Source: an uncultured Bacteroidales bacterium
Lineage (GTDB): Bacteria; Bacteroidota; Bacteroidia; Bacteroidales; Paludibacteraceae
Assembly: GCA_946405045.1 (NCBI GenBank)
Contig: CAMJFV010000115.1
Span: forward strand, 1-6,463
DNA length: 6,463 nucleotides
Reading direction: 5' to 3'
Of this stretch, positions 5,572 through 6,463 are shown piece after piece; position 1 is the stretch's first letter; every line of letters begins with the position of its first letter. Both the position numbers and the translations under genes were made by a program. The notes under the pieces are model-generated. The model had not been told where the DNA came from. It was given only the letters and a program-made list of their open reading frames with translations, and searched no databases.

Positions 5572-6463
5572 TTATGAAATCTCCTTTTTCTGTCGTGTGA
5601 TGGTCAACAATTTGTCTCCAACCTTCAGTTCCAGTTTGCCGTTTGGCACAATGAAACTATCGTCTCGCTTCACCATCATCACCAGCATTCCTTCTGGAAA
5701 TTTCATGTCAGAGAGACGATTGCCATTAGTGAAGTTTTCCTCTGTCATTATCATTTCTGAAAGTTGAGATTCTAATTTCTCCGGCAGTTCAATGCCAAAA
5801 TCATTTCCGTCTTTGGGTTCGACTGTGGATAATCCCAACCAATGGGCACATGCTGTAATAGTAGTTCCTTGTAGTAGAAGAGATAAAAGGGTGATTACAA
5901 ATACAACATTGAAAAGAAAATATGCGTTTTCAATTCCTGCGATCACAGGATATGTCGCAAAGATTATCGGCACCGCACCACGAAGTCCGACCCACGACAA
6001 AAACAGTTTTGCTTTTGCAGGTATGTTGAATGGGGCAAGACAAAGGAATATTGCCGCAGGACGCGATACGAACATCATAAATAGTCCGATTGCAATGGCG
6101 ACGGGCAATACACTCCACATCTCATGCGGATTAACAAGCAGTCCAAGAGTGATAAACATCACGATCTGCAAAAGCCATGTGACTCCTTGCATGAATGCGT
6201 TCATTTCTTTTTTGTATAGCAGCCTGTTGTTTCCTGCTACAAGTCCTGCTACATATACAGCCAGATATCCATTCCCTTTCAACTGGTCTGTAAGAGTGAA
6301 TATGATGAAGATCATGCTCAACACCAATACGGAGTAGAGCGATGAGTTAGGCAGGTTGATATGGTTAACAATCCAAACAGATGCATGGCCGAGTATGTAA
6401 CCCAATAAACCTCCTACCACAAGTTGGACCAAGATTTCCAAAGCTAATCCCCATCCGGAAAAC
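5572..6463 (-). CDS. nhaP2: K+/H+ (Na+/H+) antiporter of NhaP2/CvrA type, C-terminal about 297 residues (N-terminus beyond the window)
   Basis: An inner-membrane cation/proton antiporter of the CPA1 family, which exchanges K+ or Na+ for H+. The frame is open to the right edge (...FSGWGLALEILVQ), so the real start is outside; the first 190 or so residues of a typical protein of about 490 are missing, including the usual ion-binding Asp site. Visible are about seven hydrophobic segments and the family signature SWVGLRGAVPI in the sixth. These are followed by a cytoplasmic tail ending in a TrkA-C/RCK-C type domain (SDMKFPEGMLVMMVKRDDSF ... LKVGDKLLTI), which in this group is thought to sense nucleotides or ions. 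Substrate choice between K+ and Na+ cannot be decided here; the TrkA-C tail favours the NhaP2/CvrA group. The gene ends at TAA 5572-5574 and is followed by its own terminator. Confidence 0.9.
   Translation of the reverse strand, partial: FSGWGLALEILVQLVVGGLLGYILGHASVWIVNHINLPNSSLYSVLVLSMIFIIFTLTDQLKGNGYLAVYVAGLVAGNNRLLYKKEMNAFMQGVTWLLQIVMFITLGLLVNPHEMWSVLPVAIAIGLFMMFVSRPAAIFLCLAPFNIPAKAKLFLSWVGLRGAVPIIFATYPVIAGIENAYFLFNVVFVITLLSLLLQGTTITACAHWLGLSTVEPKDGNDFGIELPEKLESQLSEMIMTEENFTNGNRLSDMKFPEGMLVMMVKRDDSFIVPNGKLELKVGDKLLTITRQKKEIS

Noticed and set aside
5792..6337. Plus-strand open frame of 181 codons
   Set aside because: It lies opposite the antiporter gene, whose protein family is clear; the plus-strand product has no recognisable family features.
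6439..6441. TTG as a start codon for the antiporter
   Set aside because: The frame stays open to the right edge and continues with family-like residues (FSGWGLALEILVQ), so the true start is outside the window.

Overview
The window reads as a chromosomal segment of a Bacteroidota bacterium, most likely order Bacteroidales (Bacteroides/Prevotella-like). The support is moderately low G+C, starts without Shine-Dalgarno sequences, one candidate Bacteroides-type promoter (TATATTTG -7 box), small proteins ending in a domain that resembles a type IX secretion (T9SS) sorting signal, and serpins. The genus cannot be fixed from this sequence. All genes lie on the minus strand, so they are transcribed from high to low coordinates.

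Right end (5572-6463): the C-terminal part of a CPA1-family K+/H+ (or Na+/H+) antiporter of the NhaP2/CvrA type with a C-terminal TrkA-C/RCK-C domain. It is followed by a rho-independent terminator at 5493-5532. This gene is separate from the rest and looks like housekeeping.

Middle and left (1-5246): a tandem, roughly 2.1-kb-period array that alternates serpins (serine/cysteine protease inhibitors) with about 157-aa secreted proteins. In transcription order it is serpin A (5246-3663), small protein A (3561-3088), serpin B (3083-1518), small protein B (1436-963), then serpin C (958 to the left edge, truncated). Small protein A and serpin B are 4 bp apart, as are small protein B and serpin C. 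Serpin-to-small gaps are 101 and 81 bp and each holds a conserved long inverted repeat. The likely layout is therefore a leader serpin followed by [small protein + serpin] pairs separated by hairpins. A candidate promoter and an approximately 110-nt leader precede serpin A.

Each serpin has a lipobox-like signal peptide, an approximately 55-residue beta-rich N-terminal module, a linker with two conserved cysteines, and a full serpin domain with an inhibitory-type hinge. The small proteins have an ordinary signal peptide, a module resembling the serpin N-terminal module, and a T9SS-like C-terminal domain. The hinge is invariant between serpins A and B, while the reactive-centre loop beyond it differs in sequence and length. 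This suggests a set of surface or periplasmic inhibitors with different protease targets. The shared module may link serpins and small proteins physically, which is inference.
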